Source: Halomonas almeriensis
GTDB lineage: Bacteria > Pseudomonadota > Gammaproteobacteria > Pseudomonadales > Halomonadaceae
Length of the DNA stretch: 64,000 bases
Assembly (NCBI RefSeq): GCF_030409235.1
Contig: NZ_JAUFPO010000002.1
Location: 1-64,000, forward strand
Reading direction: 5' to 3'
Part shown: positions 7,738 through 17,376 of the stretch, piece after piece
Layout: every line of letters begins with the position of its first letter
Position numbering within the stretch: the stretch's first letter is position 1
Position numbers and translations under genes: made by a program
Notes under the pieces: generated by a model
Databases searched by the model: none
Seen by the model: the letters and a program-made list of their open reading frames with translations, nothing else
Told to the model about the DNA's origin: nothing

Positions 7738-7809
7738 GCAGTTACCTCTTCAGCGTATGCGGCCAGATATCTCTCGGCATGGCGATGCCCAGAGCATCAC
7801 TATAGCATG

Positions 7810-8640
7810 CTAGCGAGTCGCTTCCGGGTCCCGGTCGGCGGTGCGCCGTTGATGCCACAGGGCCTGTCCGCGGTTCCAGCCCAGCAGCCACAGGGTGGCA
7901 GCAGCAAAGCCGATCAGCGTGCCCCAGGCGAGCCCCAGGGTGTCATAGGCCAGCGAGACGCACAGCGCATAGCATAGCAGCGAGCCCAGCCCGGCCGGGT
8001 AGTGCTTGATGACGGTTGCCACCGGCGCGGCACCATGGGTCAGGTGGAGAATCACCAGGAACGGGTACATGGTGACCGGGAAGGCCGCCATGACGCCGGC
8101 CCAGCTGCTCGGCACGACATGCGCCAGAGCGGTAATGACGAAGACGATGCCGGCCGCTAGCCCGGCGCGCAGTGCCAGAGCCGCGGCGCTGAATCCGCCG
8201 CGGGGCGGGGCGGCGCGCTCGGGAATGCGGCGGTAAAGCCAACTGAAGACGACAATCGCCAGCAGGGTGATCAGGGTGCCGCTCAGTCGATTGACGTCGA
8301 AGCGGGTCAACAACAGGCTCATCAGCCCCCAGGCGAGCAGGCCGCCCAGGGTCCCCCCGAGGACACCGCGTAAGCCGTCACGTCGGCCACACAGCAGATA
8401 GCCGCCACCCAGCGCCAGGGTCGCGGAGAAGCCTGCCAGGGTGTGCACGGCACTTTCGGCGGCAAAATTCGGCGAGATCTCAAGCCCGATGAAGAACAGC
8501 GCGATGGCCGTGCCCAGCGGGTAGCCGGAAAGCAGGCCAGCGGCGCGCGTACTGAGGCGCTCGGCGATCACCGAGAGGCCCAGTACCACGCCGATCGAGA
8601 CCAGCAATTTGGCCAGTTGCCATTCAAGTGGAACTTCCAT
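7810..8640 (-). CDS. Multi-pass inner-membrane protein of unknown function
   Basis: This protein has 276 residues from the ATG at 8640. Most of it is hydrophobic, with about eight to ten likely membrane helices (for example AKLLVSIGVVLGLSVIAE, GTLITLLAIVVFSWLY and AGIVFVITALAHVV). A Gly/Pro motif SGYPLGTAIALFFIGLE and a later AAFPVTMYPFLVILHLTHG look like paired repeats, which suggests a duplicated transporter-like fold. No confident family is recalled. It ends 72 bp before the thioesterase gene. The start excludes an upstream, non-hydrophobic extension. Confidence 0.75.
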   Translation of the reverse strand: MEVPLEWQLAKLLVSIGVVLGLSVIAERLSTRAAGLLSGYPLGTAIALFFIGLEISPNFAAESAVHTLAGFSATLALGGGYLLCGRRDGLRGVLGGTLGGLLAWGLMSLLLTRFDVNRLSGTLITLLAIVVFSWLYRRIPERAAPPRGGFSAAALALRAGLAAGIVFVITALAHVVPSSWAGVMAAFPVTMYPFLVILHLTHGAAPVATVIKHYPAGLGSLLCYALCVSLAYDTLGLAWGTLIGFAAATLWLLGWNRGQALWHQRRTADRDPEATR

Positions 8641-8747
8641 GACGCTATCCTGTTCGTCGAGACATGGCCCGAACTGGAACGCAGGCGCCCCAGGCGATCG
8701 CTCCATGGCCGGGTCGTTGCCGCCCTGTTGGCAGAGCCGAGGAATGC

Positions 8748-9089
8748 ATGACCGGCCACGAGCTATCGCCGCCCAGTCGTCCCGAACATTGTGAGTTGTG
8801 TCAGCGCGCTGCACCGCTGACGCGCCACCACCTGATTCCGCGCACCCTGCACAGCAAGCCGCGCTATCGGCGTCGGTTCGATCGGGCGGAGCGCCTGAGC
8901 GCCATTCTGTGGGTCTGCCATGCCTGCCATCGGCATATTCACGCGCTGTTCAGCGAGCGCGAGCTGGCCGACCATTATCGCAGCCGTGAGGCCCTGCTGG
9001 GGCATCCCGAGGTCCAGACCTTCGTCGCATGGCTGGCCACCAAGCCGGCGGGCTTCGAGCCCAAGCGCCCGACGCGACGGCGACGCTGA
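8748..9089 (+). CDS. Small HNH nuclease-like protein
   Basis: At 113 residues it contains an HNH zinc-finger core: CELCQRAAPLTRHHLIPR, then VCHACHRHIHALFSE. The paired CxxC motifs would bind zinc and the HH plus HRHIH positions would form the metal-dependent nuclease centre. The C-terminus is Arg-rich (PKRPTRRRR), fitting nucleic-acid contact. Freestanding small HNH proteins of this type are common in Pseudomonas and Halomonas chromosomes and their role is unclear; nothing nearby suggests a restriction system. It starts about 107 bp from the divergent membrane-protein gene. Confidence 0.8.
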   Translation: MTGHELSPPSRPEHCELCQRAAPLTRHHLIPRTLHSKPRYRRRFDRAERLSAILWVCHACHRHIHALFSERELADHYRSREALLGHPEVQTFVAWLATKPAGFEPKRPTRRRR

Positions 9090-9093
9090 TGAC

Positions 9094-9540
9094 TTACACC
9101 AGGCGCAGACCCTGCTGATCCACCCAGGCGGCCTTGAGAGCGGCCTCCAGGGGCGAGCGCAGGTGCGCGGGCAGGGCTTCGACAGCGGCCTCATAGTGCT
9201 CGACCCGGCGATTGCGCAACCAGCAGTAGGCCCAGGCACAGGCCTCTTCGTCGCTTTGCGGTACGGGCCGCGCCGGCATCTGGATCAGCAGAAAGACCGC
9301 GGTGCGTGCGGCCCAGAGCGGGATCTCCGCGTGATGCTCGCCCGCGCTCCAGGCCTCGAGGGTGGCACCGCCGGGCGTGGCCTCGGGCTCGCCCAGTTTG
9401 GCGACCCGTGCCGTTTCGGCAAGAATCAGTGCCAGGCGGTCGTGGTCGCCCTGGCCGAGTGCCAGCCACTGGGCGATGACCGCCGGCAGGCCCTGGCGGA
9501 CCTTGGAATAGAAGCTGCTTTGGGGCATGGTTTGATGCAT
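9094..9540 (-). CDS. Hypothetical protein, about 148 aa
   Basis: Not recognised. The protein is rich in Ala, Leu, Glu and Arg and looks helical, with no membrane segment or signal. Two possible starts are the ATG at 9540 (MHQTMPQSS) and the ATG at 9531 (MPQSS); neither has a strong ribosome site. It is transcribed divergently from the PatB-like gene, 49 bp away, and converges on the HNH gene with only 4 bp between stops. That packing supports a real gene. Confidence 0.6.
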   Translation of the reverse strand: MHQTMPQSSFYSKVRQGLPAVIAQWLALGQGDHDRLALILAETARVAKLGEPEATPGGATLEAWSAGEHHAEIPLWAARTAVFLLIQMPARPVPQSDEEACAWAYCWLRNRRVEHYEAAVEALPAHLRSPLEAALKAAWVDQQGLRLV

Positions 9541-9589
9541 TCTCAGGGGCGTCACATGACGCCGGATCAGGAGCAAGGATGGCCACTTC

Positions 9590-10771
9590 ATGACCGCGAC
9601 CTTCGATTTTGTCACGCCCGTCGAGCGGCGACACCCTTCCAATGGCCACTGGCCGTCACAGAAATGGCATCGCTACGCGGAGGATGTCCTGCCGTTGTGG
9701 GTGGCCGACATGGACTTCCGCTCGCCGCCGCCCGTTATCGAGGCGCTGCAGTCCCGGGTCGAACATGGTGTCTATGGCTATGGTCTGGTAGCCGACAGCC
9801 TGCGCGATGCCGTCTGCCGCTGGAGCCGCGAGCACTATGGCTGGGCGATCGAGCCCGACTGGCAGGTGTGGCTGCCCGGCGTGGTGCCGGCCCTCAACAT
9901 GGCCAGTCTGGCGCTTACCGAGCCTGGCGATGGCGTGCTGACCATCACGCCGATCTATCCACCCTTCCTGCAGGTGGCCGAGCGCACCGGCCGGGAGCCT
10001 CAGCAGGCCGCCATGCAGCCGCCCCGGGCAGCGGGCGATGACTGGCAGCTGGATCTCGAGGCCCTTGAGGCCGCCATCGCGCCGCGCACCCGAATGCTGC
10101 TGTGGTGCCATCCGCACAACCCGACCGGCCGCGTCTGGCGCCCGGACGAACTGGAAGGGCTGGCCCGTCTGGTCGAGCGCCATGACTTTTACGTGGTCTC
10201 CGACGAGCTTCACTGCGACCTGCTGCTCGAGGACGGTGCTCGCCATCAACCGCTGGCGGCCCTGTTTCCGGCGCTGGCCGGGCGCATCATCACCCTCTGG
10301 GCGCCGTCCAAGACCTTCAATCTGGCCGGGCTGACGGCCGCCTGCGCGGTGATTCCCGATGCCGACCTGCGTCGGCGCTTCGCGGCACGCCTCAAGGGCC
10401 TGCAACCCGACGGCAATGTACTGGGGCTGGTGGCCGCCGAGGCCGCCTACCGCCACGGAGAACCCTGGCGGCAGGACCTGCTGGAGACACTGCGTGGCCA
10501 CCGCCGCCGGCTGGAAGCACATGTCGCCCGCTGGCCGGGGGTGCGCATGGCGGCCCCGCAGTCGACCTATCTGGCCTGGCTGGACCTGCGCGAGTCACCC
10601 GCCATGGATGGCGCCGCCTCGCCTCAGCAACGGCTGCTCGAGCAGGCGCGCGTGGCGCTTTCGGATGGCGCGGATTTCGGCTGGCCGGGCTTTGTGCGGC
10701 TCAACTTCGGCACCACCGCCGAGCAGCTGGACGCCGCGCTGAAGCGCCTCGATACGGTACTGTCTGGTTGA
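9590..10771 (+). CDS. PLP-dependent C-S lyase, MalY/PatB family
   Basis: This 393-residue fold-type I PLP enzyme starts with MTATFDFVTPVERRHPSNGHWPS. Family marks are PLWVADMDFRSPPPV, HPHNPTGRVWRPDELE, SDELHCDLL and APSKTFNLAGL, whose Lys forms the internal aldimine with PLP. PatB/MalY proteins cleave cystathionine or cysteine conjugates to give a thiol or homocysteine, pyruvate and ammonia. E. coli MalY also acts as a regulator, but no maltose genes are near. It is a single gene convergent with valS, with a terminator between. Confidence 0.9.
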   Translation: MTATFDFVTPVERRHPSNGHWPSQKWHRYAEDVLPLWVADMDFRSPPPVIEALQSRVEHGVYGYGLVADSLRDAVCRWSREHYGWAIEPDWQVWLPGVVPALNMASLALTEPGDGVLTITPIYPPFLQVAERTGREPQQAAMQPPRAAGDDWQLDLEALEAAIAPRTRMLLWCHPHNPTGRVWRPDELEGLARLVERHDFYVVSDELHCDLLLEDGARHQPLAALFPALAGRIITLWAPSKTFNLAGLTAACAVIPDADLRRRFAARLKGLQPDGNVLGLVAAEAAYRHGEPWRQDLLETLRGHRRRLEAHVARWPGVRMAAPQSTYLAWLDLRESPAMDGAASPQQRLLEQARVALSDGADFGWPGFVRLNFGTTAEQLDAALKRLDTVLSG

Positions 10772-10790
10772 TGGCGCGCCAGCCGGCATG

Positions 10791-10817
10791 AAAAAAACGC
10801 GGAGGTCGGCCTCCGCG
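10791..10817 (-). terminator. Terminator of the valS unit
   Basis: An 8-bp stem CGCGGAGG/CCTCCGCG with a TCGG loop is followed on the minus strand by seven T. It lies between convergent patB-like and valS genes. Confidence 0.85.
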
Positions 10818-10848
10818 CTTCAAATCATCCGCCCCGTTCAGGGCGGCG

Positions 10849-13827
10849 TCAGAGTGCGGCGATCCGGTCGCGTTGCTCGATCAGCAGCCGGCGGTTGGCG
10901 GCCAGTTCGTCGCGCTTGTCGCGTTCCTTCTGGACCACGGCTTCCGGCGCCTTGGCGACGAAGCTTTCGTTGCCGAGCTTCTTTTCGATACCGCCGATCA
11001 GCTTGTCCTGTTTGTCGATCTCCTTGGCCAGACGCGCCAGTTCCGCCTCCTTGTCGATCAGGCCGGCCATGGGCACCAGCACTTCCATGTCGCCGACCAG
11101 CTGGGTAGCGGCCAGCGGTGCCGTTTCAGGGTCATCGAGCCAGTCGATGCGCTCCAGCTTGGCCAGCTTGGCGAGGAAACGCCGGTTGGCGTCCAGGCGC
11201 TGTCGATCGTCGGCGTCGCCCTTGGTCAGAATGGCCTCCAGCGGTTTGCCGGGGGCAATGTTGAGCTCGGCGCGGATGTTGCGGATCGCCACGATCACGC
11301 CCTTGAGCCACTCGATATCACGCTCGGCCGCCTCGTCGATGCGGCTGTCGTCGGCCTGTGGCCAGGGTTGAACCATCAGCGAGTCATCCTCGCCGCGGCT
11401 GGTGCCGGCCAGCGGGGCGACGCGCTGCCAGATCTCCTCGCTGATGTAGGGCATCATCGGGTGCGCCAGGCGCAGCACGGTCTCGAGCACGCGCACCAGG
11501 GTGCGGCGGGTGCCGCGCTGGGCCTGTGCCGACGCCTCGTCATCCCAGAGGACCGGCTTGGACAGCTCCAGGTACCAGTCGCAGTACTCGTTCCAGATGA
11601 ACTCGTAGAGCGCCTGGGAGGCGTGGTCGAAGCGGTATTCCTGCATGGCACGGGTGACCTGGGCCTCGGTCTGCTGCAGGCGCGAGACGATCCAGCGGTC
11701 GGCCAGCGACAGTTCGATCTCGCCGTCCCCGTCGTTTTCAAGCTCGGTGCCGCAGTCTTGGCCCTCGGCGTTCATCAGCACATAGCGCGAGGCGTTCCAC
11801 AGCTTGTTGCAGAAGTTGCGGTAGCCATCCAGGCGGCCCATGTCGAACTTGATGTCACGTCCGGTGGTGGCCTGGGACAGGAAGGTGAAGCGCAGGGCGT
11901 CGGTGCCGTGGGCCTCGATGCCCTGCGGAAATTCCTGACGCGTGGCCTTGGCGATGGCCCTGGCCTTCTGCGGCTGCATCATGTTGCCGGTGCGCTTGTC
12001 GACCAGGGTGTCCAGGTCGATGCCGTCGATCAGGTCGATGGGGTCGAGCACATTGCCCTTGGACTTGGACATCTTGTTGCCCTGGCCGTCGCGAACCAGG
12101 CCATGCACATAGACCTGCTTGAAGGGCACCTCGCCGGTGAACTCCAGGGTCAGCATGATCATCCGTGCGACCCAGAAGAAAATGATGTCGAAACCGGTGA
12201 CCAGCACGCTGCTGGGGTGGAAGGTCTCCAGCGCCGGTGTCCGCTCGGGCCAACCCAGGGTGCCGAAGGTCCACAGGCCGGAACTGAACCAGGTGTCGAG
12301 GACGTCCTCGTCCTGGCTAAGGGACACGTCGGCGGCGATGCCATAGCGCTCGCGGGCCTCGGCCTCGGTGCGGGCCACGTAAACTCTGCCCTCGGCATCG
12401 TACCAGGCCGGAATGCGGTGACCCCACCACAGCTGGCGCGAGATGCACCAGTCCTGAAGGTCACGCATCCAGGCGAAATACATGTTCTCGTAGTTCTTCG
12501 GCACGAACTCGATGTCGCCGTTCTCGACTGCCGCGATGGCGGGCTTGGCGAGGTCTTCCACGGCCACGAACCACTGGTCGGTGAGATAGGGCTCGATGAC
12601 ATCGCCGGATCGGTCGCCGAAGGGCTGCATCAGCTTCTTGTGCTCGACCAGCGGCTGTTCCTGGCCGGCTTCATCGGTGGTGGTCATGGCCAGGCCTTCG
12701 GCGGTGACCGCCTCGACCACCTGACGACGCGCTTCGAAGCGGTCCAGCCCGCGTAGTTCGATGGGCACCAGGTTGACCTCGTCCACACTGCCGATGTCTT
12801 CGCCCCGGGCGGCGCGGGATGCCAGGGCGGCGCTTTCCGCATAGGAGAGGCCGTCAGTGCGCATGTGCGCCTTGCGGTCCATCAGGTTGTAGAGCGGAAT
12901 CGCGTTGCGCTGTGCGACGGCGTAGTCGTTGAAGTCGTGGGCGCCGGTGATCTTGACGGCACCCGAGCCGAAGTTGGGATCGGGGTACTCATCGGTGATG
13001 ATGGGAATCAGGCGACGGTGTTCCTTCGGCCCGACAGGGATCTCGCAGAGCTTGCCGACCAGCGGCGCATAGCGCTCATCGTCCGGGCTCACGGCGACGG
13101 CACCATCGCCCAGCATGGTTTCCGGGCGCGTGGTGGCGATGGAGATATAGTCGCGTGTCTCGCGCAGCGTGACGTTGCCGTCGGCATCCTTCTCGATGTA
13201 CTCGTAGGTTTCACCGCCGGCCAGCGGATACTTGAAGTGCCACATCTGGCCATCGACCTCGGTGTTCTCCACCTCGAGGTCGGAAATGGCGGTCTCGAAC
13301 GTCGGGTCCCAGTTGACCAGCCGCTTGCCACGGTAGATCAGGCCCTTGTCGAACAACTGCACGAAGACTTCCTGCACTGCCTTGTAGAAGCCGTCGTCCA
13401 TGGTGAAGCGTTCACGGGACCAGTCGACGCTGGCGCCCATGCGCCGCAGCTGGCGGGTGATGTGCCCCCCGGATTCCTGCTTCCACTCCCAGATCCGGTC
13501 AGTGAAGGCATCACGGCCCAGGTCGTGACGACTCTTGCCTTCCTCGGCGGCGACCTTGCGCTCCACCAGCATCTGGGTGGCGATGCCGGCGTGGTCGGTG
13601 CCCACCTGCCACAGGGTATTGTTGCCCTGCATACGCTTCCAGCGCGTCAGGGTATCCATGATGGTGTCCTGGAAGGCATGACCCATGTGCAGACTGCCGG
13701 TGACATTGGGCGGCGGGATCATGATGGAGAAGGGGGCGCCCTTGCCGGAGGGGGCAAAGTGGCCGTTGTCTTCCCAGCGCTGATACCAGCGGTTCTCGAT
13801 CTGCTCGGGTTGGTAGGTCTTGTCCAT
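10849..13827 (-). CDS. valS: Valyl-tRNA synthetase
   Basis: At 992 residues this class I synthetase charges tRNA-Val and edits misactivated threonine. The HIGH-type motif is in [15 protein letters not shown] near residue 42 and the KMSKS motif in [14 protein letters not shown]. Between them lies the large connective editing domain. The last about 65 residues form the Val-specific coiled-coil arm ([19 protein letters not shown]). The start [19 protein letters not shown] at 13827 fits E. coli. A promoter lies in the holC/valS gap. The length slightly exceeds the E. coli enzyme (951). Confidence 0.98.
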   Translation of the reverse strand: MDKTYQPEQIENRWYQRWEDNGHFAPSGKGAPFSIMIPPPNVTGSLHMGHAFQDTIMDTLTRWKRMQGNNTLWQVGTDHAGIATQMLVERKVAAEEGKSRHDLGRDAFTDRIWEWKQESGGHITRQLRRMGASVDWSRERFTMDDGFYKAVQEVFVQLFDKGLIYRGKRLVNWDPTFETAISDLEVENTEVDGQMWHFKYPLAGGETYEYIEKDADGNVTLRETRDYISIATTRPETMLGDGAVAVSPDDERYAPLVGKLCEIPVGPKEHRRLIPIITDEYPDPNFGSGAVKITGAHDFNDYAVAQRNAIPLYNLMDRKAHMRTDGLSYAESAALASRAARGEDIGSVDEVNLVPIELRGLDRFEARRQVVEAVTAEGLAMTTTDEAGQEQPLVEHKKLMQPFGDRSGDVIEPYLTDQWFVAVEDLAKPAIAAVENGDIEFVPKNYENMYFAWMRDLQDWCISRQLWWGHRIPAWYDAEGRVYVARTEAEARERYGIAADVSLSQDEDVLDTWFSSGLWTFGTLGWPERTPALETFHPSSVLVTGFDIIFFWVARMIMLTLEFTGEVPFKQVYVHGLVRDGQGNKMSKSKGNVLDPIDLIDGIDLDTLVDKRTGNMMQPQKARAIAKATRQEFPQGIEAHGTDALRFTFLSQATTGRDIKFDMGRLDGYRNFCNKLWNASRYVLMNAEGQDCGTELENDGDGEIELSLADRWIVSRLQQTEAQVTRAMQEYRFDHASQALYEFIWNEYCDWYLELSKPVLWDDEASAQAQRGTRRTLVRVLETVLRLAHPMMPYISEEIWQRVAPLAGTSRGEDDSLMVQPWPQADDSRIDEAAERDIEWLKGVIVAIRNIRAELNIAPGKPLEAILTKGDADDRQRLDANRRFLAKLAKLERIDWLDDPETAPLAATQLVGDMEVLVPMAGLIDKEAELARLAKEIDKQDKLIGGIEKKLGNESFVAKAPEAVVQKERDKRDELAANRRLLIEQRDRIAAL

Positions 13828-13911
13828 GGGGGGTCCGGTCCAGAATGGGGTGCCACCGGGGCCAGGCAAAGCCGGGAACCGGTCGGCGGGGCATCGTCAA
13901 AAATGGGCTCG

Positions 13912-13941
13912 ATTATAGCTTGATGAGGGGGCAGGCGTCAG
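13912..13941 (-). promoter_or_regulatory. Probable sigma70 promoter for valS
   Basis: On the minus strand a perfect TATAAT (13917-13912) is preceded after 18 bp by CTGACG (13941-13936), a 4/6 match to the -35 box. It allows valS to be transcribed separately from holC. Confidence 0.55.
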
Positions 13942-13947
13942 CCTGAC

Positions 13948-14394
13948 CTACTGCTGCCCGCGCAGCTGGTGCGCCTTAACCGCATAGCCACGCTGCTTGT
14001 AGGTCTGCCAGCATTCACGCTTGGCGGTCAGCACGGCCTGGTGCTGATTGATGATCTCGGCGACCCGCTCGAAGCGCGAGAACCACTCCGGAATCCCCGG
14101 GTGCAGGTTGAGCATGGCCTGGGTGCCGGTCTCGCCGGGCGCCGGTGGCTCCTGCCAGCCGATGGTGGCCGGCACGCTATCCGCCATCTCGCTGCCCAGC
14201 AGGGCATGCGGCAGGTAGGCATCGGCGCGAAAGTCCCACAGCCGATCATCCAGGGTCCGAGCCATGGCCTCGTCTTCCACATGCAGATGCAGCCGATAGC
14301 CCTTGTTGACGATGGTCTCGGCCAACCGGCAGGCAAAGGCCAGCCGGGCATCGAGGGTGGTATCGGGCAGGATGTAGAAATCGATCTGGGTCAT
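13948..14394 (-). CDS. holC: DNA polymerase III subunit chi
   Basis: This is a 148-residue HolC protein. The start MTQIDFYILPDTTLDARLAFACRLAETIVNKG is typical, followed by LWDFRADAYLPHALLGSE, the usual core segment. Chi joins psi (HolD) in the clamp loader and contacts single-strand binding protein at the replication fork. HolC beside valS is the standard gammaproteobacterial order (pepA-holC-valS), but here ilvE lies between pepA and holC. A 7-bp tandem array lies just 16 bp upstream of the start codon. Confidence 0.95.
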   Translation of the reverse strand: MTQIDFYILPDTTLDARLAFACRLAETIVNKGYRLHLHVEDEAMARTLDDRLWDFRADAYLPHALLGSEMADSVPATIGWQEPPAPGETGTQAMLNLHPGIPEWFSRFERVAEIINQHQAVLTAKRECWQTYKQRGYAVKAHQLRGQQ

Positions 14395-14410
14395 GGGGCC
14401 TCATTCTGGG

Positions 14411-14494
14411 CTACGAGCTACGAGCTACGAGCTACGAGCTACGAGCTACGAGCTACGAGCTACGAGCTACGAGCTACGAGCTACGAGCTGCGAG
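14411..14494. repeat. 7-bp tandem array, unit CTACGAG
   Basis: Eleven perfect copies of CTACGAG run from 14411 to 14487, with a twelfth variant CTGCGAG. The array lies between ilvE and holC, directly upstream of the holC ribosome site. It is not a CRISPR: there are no spacers. Confidence 0.97.
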
Positions 14495-14513
14495 CTGTGC
14501 GGTGCCACCATAC

Positions 14514-14569
14514 TGCTCGCCACTCGCCACTCGCCACTCGCCACTCGCCACTCGCCACTCGCCACTCGT
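14514..14569. repeat. 7-bp tandem array, unit CACTCGC
   Basis: Six perfect copies of CACTCGC (14521-14562) are flanked in phase by TGCTCGC and CACTCGT. The array ends two bases before the ilvE stop codon. It lies 19 bp from the CTACGAG array but has a different unit. Confidence 0.97.
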
Positions 14570-14571
14570 GT

Positions 14572-15702
14572 TTAGGCCAGTCGGGTCAGCCAGCCGTGGG
14601 GGTCTTCCCGGCGGCCGTACTGCAGGTCGAGCAGGTGGCCGCGCAGGCGCTTGGCGACCTCGTTGTCGCTGCTGCCGTCGAGGCGGATGGTGTCGTCCTC
14701 GGTGACCAGCTCGCCGACCGGGGTGATGACGGCGGCAGTGCCGCAGGCGAAGACTTCGGTGATGTCGCCGCTGGCCGCGCCCTCACGCCATTCGTCGAGG
14801 CTGATCGGACGCTCCTCGGGTGTCAGGCCTTCCTCGCGGGCCAGAGTGAGCACCGAGTCACGGGTCACGCCTTCGAGGATGGTGTCGGTGAGCTGCGGCG
14901 TCACCAGGCGGCCGTCGCGGAAGACGAAGAACAGGTTCATGCCGCCCAGTTCCTCGATCCACTTGTTTTCGGCGGCATCCAGGAAGGCGACCTGGCTGCA
15001 GCCGTTGGCTTCGGCCTCCTTCTGGGCGGCCAGCGAGGCGGCGTAGTTGCCGCCGCACTTGGCGAAGCCGGTGCCGCCGGCCGCGGCCCGCTTGTAGTGC
15101 GAGGAGAGCCAGATCGAGACCGGCGCGATGCCGCCCTTGAAGTAGGCGGCCGCCGGCGAGGCGATGACGTAGTAGTCGACCTCATGGGACGGACGCACGC
15201 CGAGGAAGGTCTCGCTGGCGATCATGAAGGGGCGCAGGTAGAGGCTGGATTCCTCGGCCGCCGTGGCGGGCGTCGGCACCCAGGCATGGTCCAGGGCCAC
15301 CAGGGCCTTGAGCGAGTCGACGAAGTCTTCGTCGGAAAGCTCCGGCAGGGCCAGGCGACGCGCCGAGCGCCGGAAGCGCTCGGCGTTCTTTTCGGGGCGG
15401 AAGGCCCACACCGAGCCGTCATCATGGCGGTAGGCCTTGATACCCTCGAAGATCTCCTGGGCGTAGTGCAGCACGGCGGCGGCCGGGTCCAGGGTCAGGG
15501 GCCCGTAGGGGCGCACTTCGTGACCGTGCCAGCCGGCGTCGAGCGTCCAGCGGACATGCGCCATGTGGTCGGTGAAGTAACGGCCGAAGCCGGGATTGGC
15601 GAGGATATCGTCCCGGATGGGGGCTGCCGTGGCCTCGGAGGACGGCAGCACGGTAAAGCGTTGTGTGGGCACGGCGATCGGTCTCCGCTTGGCCCGAGGC
15701 AT
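14572..15702 (-). CDS. ilvE: Branched-chain amino acid aminotransferase
   Basis: At 376 residues this is a fold-type IV PLP aminotransferase of the longer BCAT type. The marks are EIFEGIKAYRHDDGSVWAFRPEKNAERFRRSA, then FAKCGGNYAASLAAQKEA, and ENKWIEELGGMNLFFVF, where the Glu and Gly/Met loop bind PLP; the Lys in the region near KCGGNYA fits the cofactor lysine area but was not assigned exactly. It interconverts Leu, Ile and Val with their 2-oxo acids. It sits between pepA and holC, an unusual place, with tandem arrays on its holC side. The start MPRAKRRPIAVPTQRF at 15702 is uncertain; starts slightly downstream are possible. Confidence 0.93.
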   Translation of the reverse strand: MPRAKRRPIAVPTQRFTVLPSSEATAAPIRDDILANPGFGRYFTDHMAHVRWTLDAGWHGHEVRPYGPLTLDPAAAVLHYAQEIFEGIKAYRHDDGSVWAFRPEKNAERFRRSARRLALPELSDEDFVDSLKALVALDHAWVPTPATAAEESSLYLRPFMIASETFLGVRPSHEVDYYVIASPAAAYFKGGIAPVSIWLSSHYKRAAAGGTGFAKCGGNYAASLAAQKEAEANGCSQVAFLDAAENKWIEELGGMNLFFVFRDGRLVTPQLTDTILEGVTRDSVLTLAREEGLTPEERPISLDEWREGAASGDITEVFACGTAAVITPVGELVTEDDTIRLDGSSDNEVAKRLRGHLLDLQYGRREDPHGWLTRLA

Positions 15703-15814
15703 CGACAGCGCCCCGGGGTGATACTGGTACAACGGCCGGCCGGGCGGTCGCTGCATGCGTGTCGAGGATCGGGTGGCCGGGGCATCCGCTGCCCCGGCAG
15801 TACTGTCGTCAATG

Positions 15815-15846
15815 AAAAGGCCACCGCGGGCAAAAGGCAAGCCCGC
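15815..15846 (-). terminator. Probable terminator downstream of pepA
   Basis: On the minus strand GCGGGC and GCCCGC form a 6-bp stem (15846-15841 with 15831-15826) around a 9-base loop, followed by GGTGGCC and four T. It is weak. It would separate pepA from ilvE. Confidence 0.45.
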
Positions 15847-15855
15847 GTCGGTCTA

Positions 15856-17376
15856 TCACTCCTCGCCGACCTCGACCCGGCTGTCGCCGGCGCGATCCAG
15901 CAGATACTGGGTGAGCAGGCTGACCGGGCGGCCGGAGGCCCCCTTCTGCGCGCCGGACTGCCAGGCGGTGCCCGCGATGTCCAGGTGGGCCCAGGGATAC
16001 TTGTCGGCAAAGCGCGAGAGAAAGCAGCCCGCCGTGATGGTGCCCGCCGGGCGCCCGCCGATATTGGCCAGATCGGCGAAGTTGGAGTCGAGCTGTTCCT
16101 GATACTCGTCCCACAGCGGCAGGTGCCAGGCGCGATCCCAGGCGGTTTCGCCGGCATCCAGCAGGTCCAGTGCCAGGTCGTCGTCGTTGGCCATCAGGCC
16201 GGTGGCGTGATGCCCCAGGCCGATGATGACGGCCCCGGTCAGGGTGGCGATATCGACCACGCTGGCCGGCTCGAAGCGCTCGGCATAGGTCAGGGCATCG
16301 CACAGCACCAGGCGACCCTCGGCGTCGGTATTGAGGACCTCGACCGACAGGCCCTTGAGGGTCTTGATGATATCGCCGGGCTTGGTCGCCAGGCCATCGG
16401 GCATGTTCTCGGCGCTGGCCACGATGGCGATCAGGTTGACCCGTGGCTTGATGGCCAGTGTCGAGGTGACGGCGCCGAACACGCTGGCGGCACCGCACAT
16501 GTCGAACTTCATCTCGTCCATGGCGGCCCCGGGCTTGAGCGAAATACCGCCGGAGTCGAAGGTGATGCCCTTGCCGACCAGCACATGGGGCGGCTCGTCC
16601 GGATCCTCGGCGCCCTGGTACTTCATGACGATCAGGCGCGAGGGTTCGGCGCTGCCGTGGCCCACGCTGAGCAGGCTGTGGGCACCCAGGGCTTCCAGGG
16701 CGGCTTCGTCGAGGACTTCGGTGGTCAGCTTGCCGTTGGACTCGGCGGCCATGGTCTCGGCGCGCTCGGCGAGATAACTCGGGGTGCAGACATTGCCCGG
16801 GAGGTTGCCCAGGGTACGGGTCACCTTGACGCCCTGGCCGATACCATCGCCGATGCGTCCGCCCTCACGGGCCAGTTCTGCATGGTCGCCTTCAGCGACC
16901 AGCAGGGTCACGCGTTCGAGTTGCGGCAATGGCGCCGGCTCGGACTTGAAGTCATTGAAACGATAGACCGCATGATGGGCGGCCTCGGCCACAATGCGCG
17001 CCTTCCAGTGGCTGTCGCGATCGGCAATCGGCACATCGGTGAAGGCAACGGCAGCGTCCTCGGCCGGCAGGCTGGCCAGCGCGGTGAAGGCGGCGTCGAC
17101 GGCCTTGCGGAAGGCGCTTTCCTGGCACTGGTCGCGCTTCCCCACGCCGACCAGCATCAGACGGTCGGTATTGAGGCCGGGCGCGAAGGGGATCATCTGG
17201 ACATTGCCGAGACGCGCATCAAAGTCGCCACGCTCGATCAACTGGCCGATCAGTCGCTCGCTGGCATCATCGAGCTTGGCGGCGGCGGGCAGCAGCTCGC
17301 CGTCCTTGAACACCGGTACCACGAGGCAAGCCGTCTCGACCTTGGCGGGATTGGCCGTCTGAACTGGGAATTCCAT
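15856..17376 (-). CDS. pepA: Leucyl aminopeptidase (cytosol aminopeptidase A)
   Basis: This 506-residue M17 metallopeptidase removes N-terminal residues from peptides in the cytoplasm. The signature NTDAEGRLVLCDALTYA is clear, as are KGITFDSGGISLKPGAAMDEMKFDMCGAASV with metal-binding Lys and Asp residues. E. coli PepA (503 residues) also binds DNA and acts in Xer recombination and carAB regulation. The ATG at 17376 has GGAG nearby. The gene is divergent from lptF (262 bp), the conserved arrangement. Confidence 0.97.
   Translation of the reverse strand: MEFPVQTANPAKVETACLVVPVFKDGELLPAAAKLDDASERLIGQLIERGDFDARLGNVQMIPFAPGLNTDRLMLVGVGKRDQCQESAFRKAVDAAFTALASLPAEDAAVAFTDVPIADRDSHWKARIVAEAAHHAVYRFNDFKSEPAPLPQLERVTLLVAEGDHAELAREGGRIGDGIGQGVKVTRTLGNLPGNVCTPSYLAERAETMAAESNGKLTTEVLDEAALEALGAHSLLSVGHGSAEPSRLIVMKYQGAEDPDEPPHVLVGKGITFDSGGISLKPGAAMDEMKFDMCGAASVFGAVTSTLAIKPRVNLIAIVASAENMPDGLATKPGDIIKTLKGLSVEVLNTDAEGRLVLCDALTYAERFEPASVVDIATLTGAVIIGLGHHATGLMANDDDLALDLLDAGETAWDRAWHLPLWDEYQEQLDSNFADLANIGGRPAGTITAGCFLSRFADKYPWAHLDIAGTAWQSGAQKGASGRPVSLLTQYLLDRAGDSRVEVGEE

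Noticed and set aside
14411..14569. CRISPR array
   Set aside because: Units are 7 bp with no spacers and no cas genes nearby.
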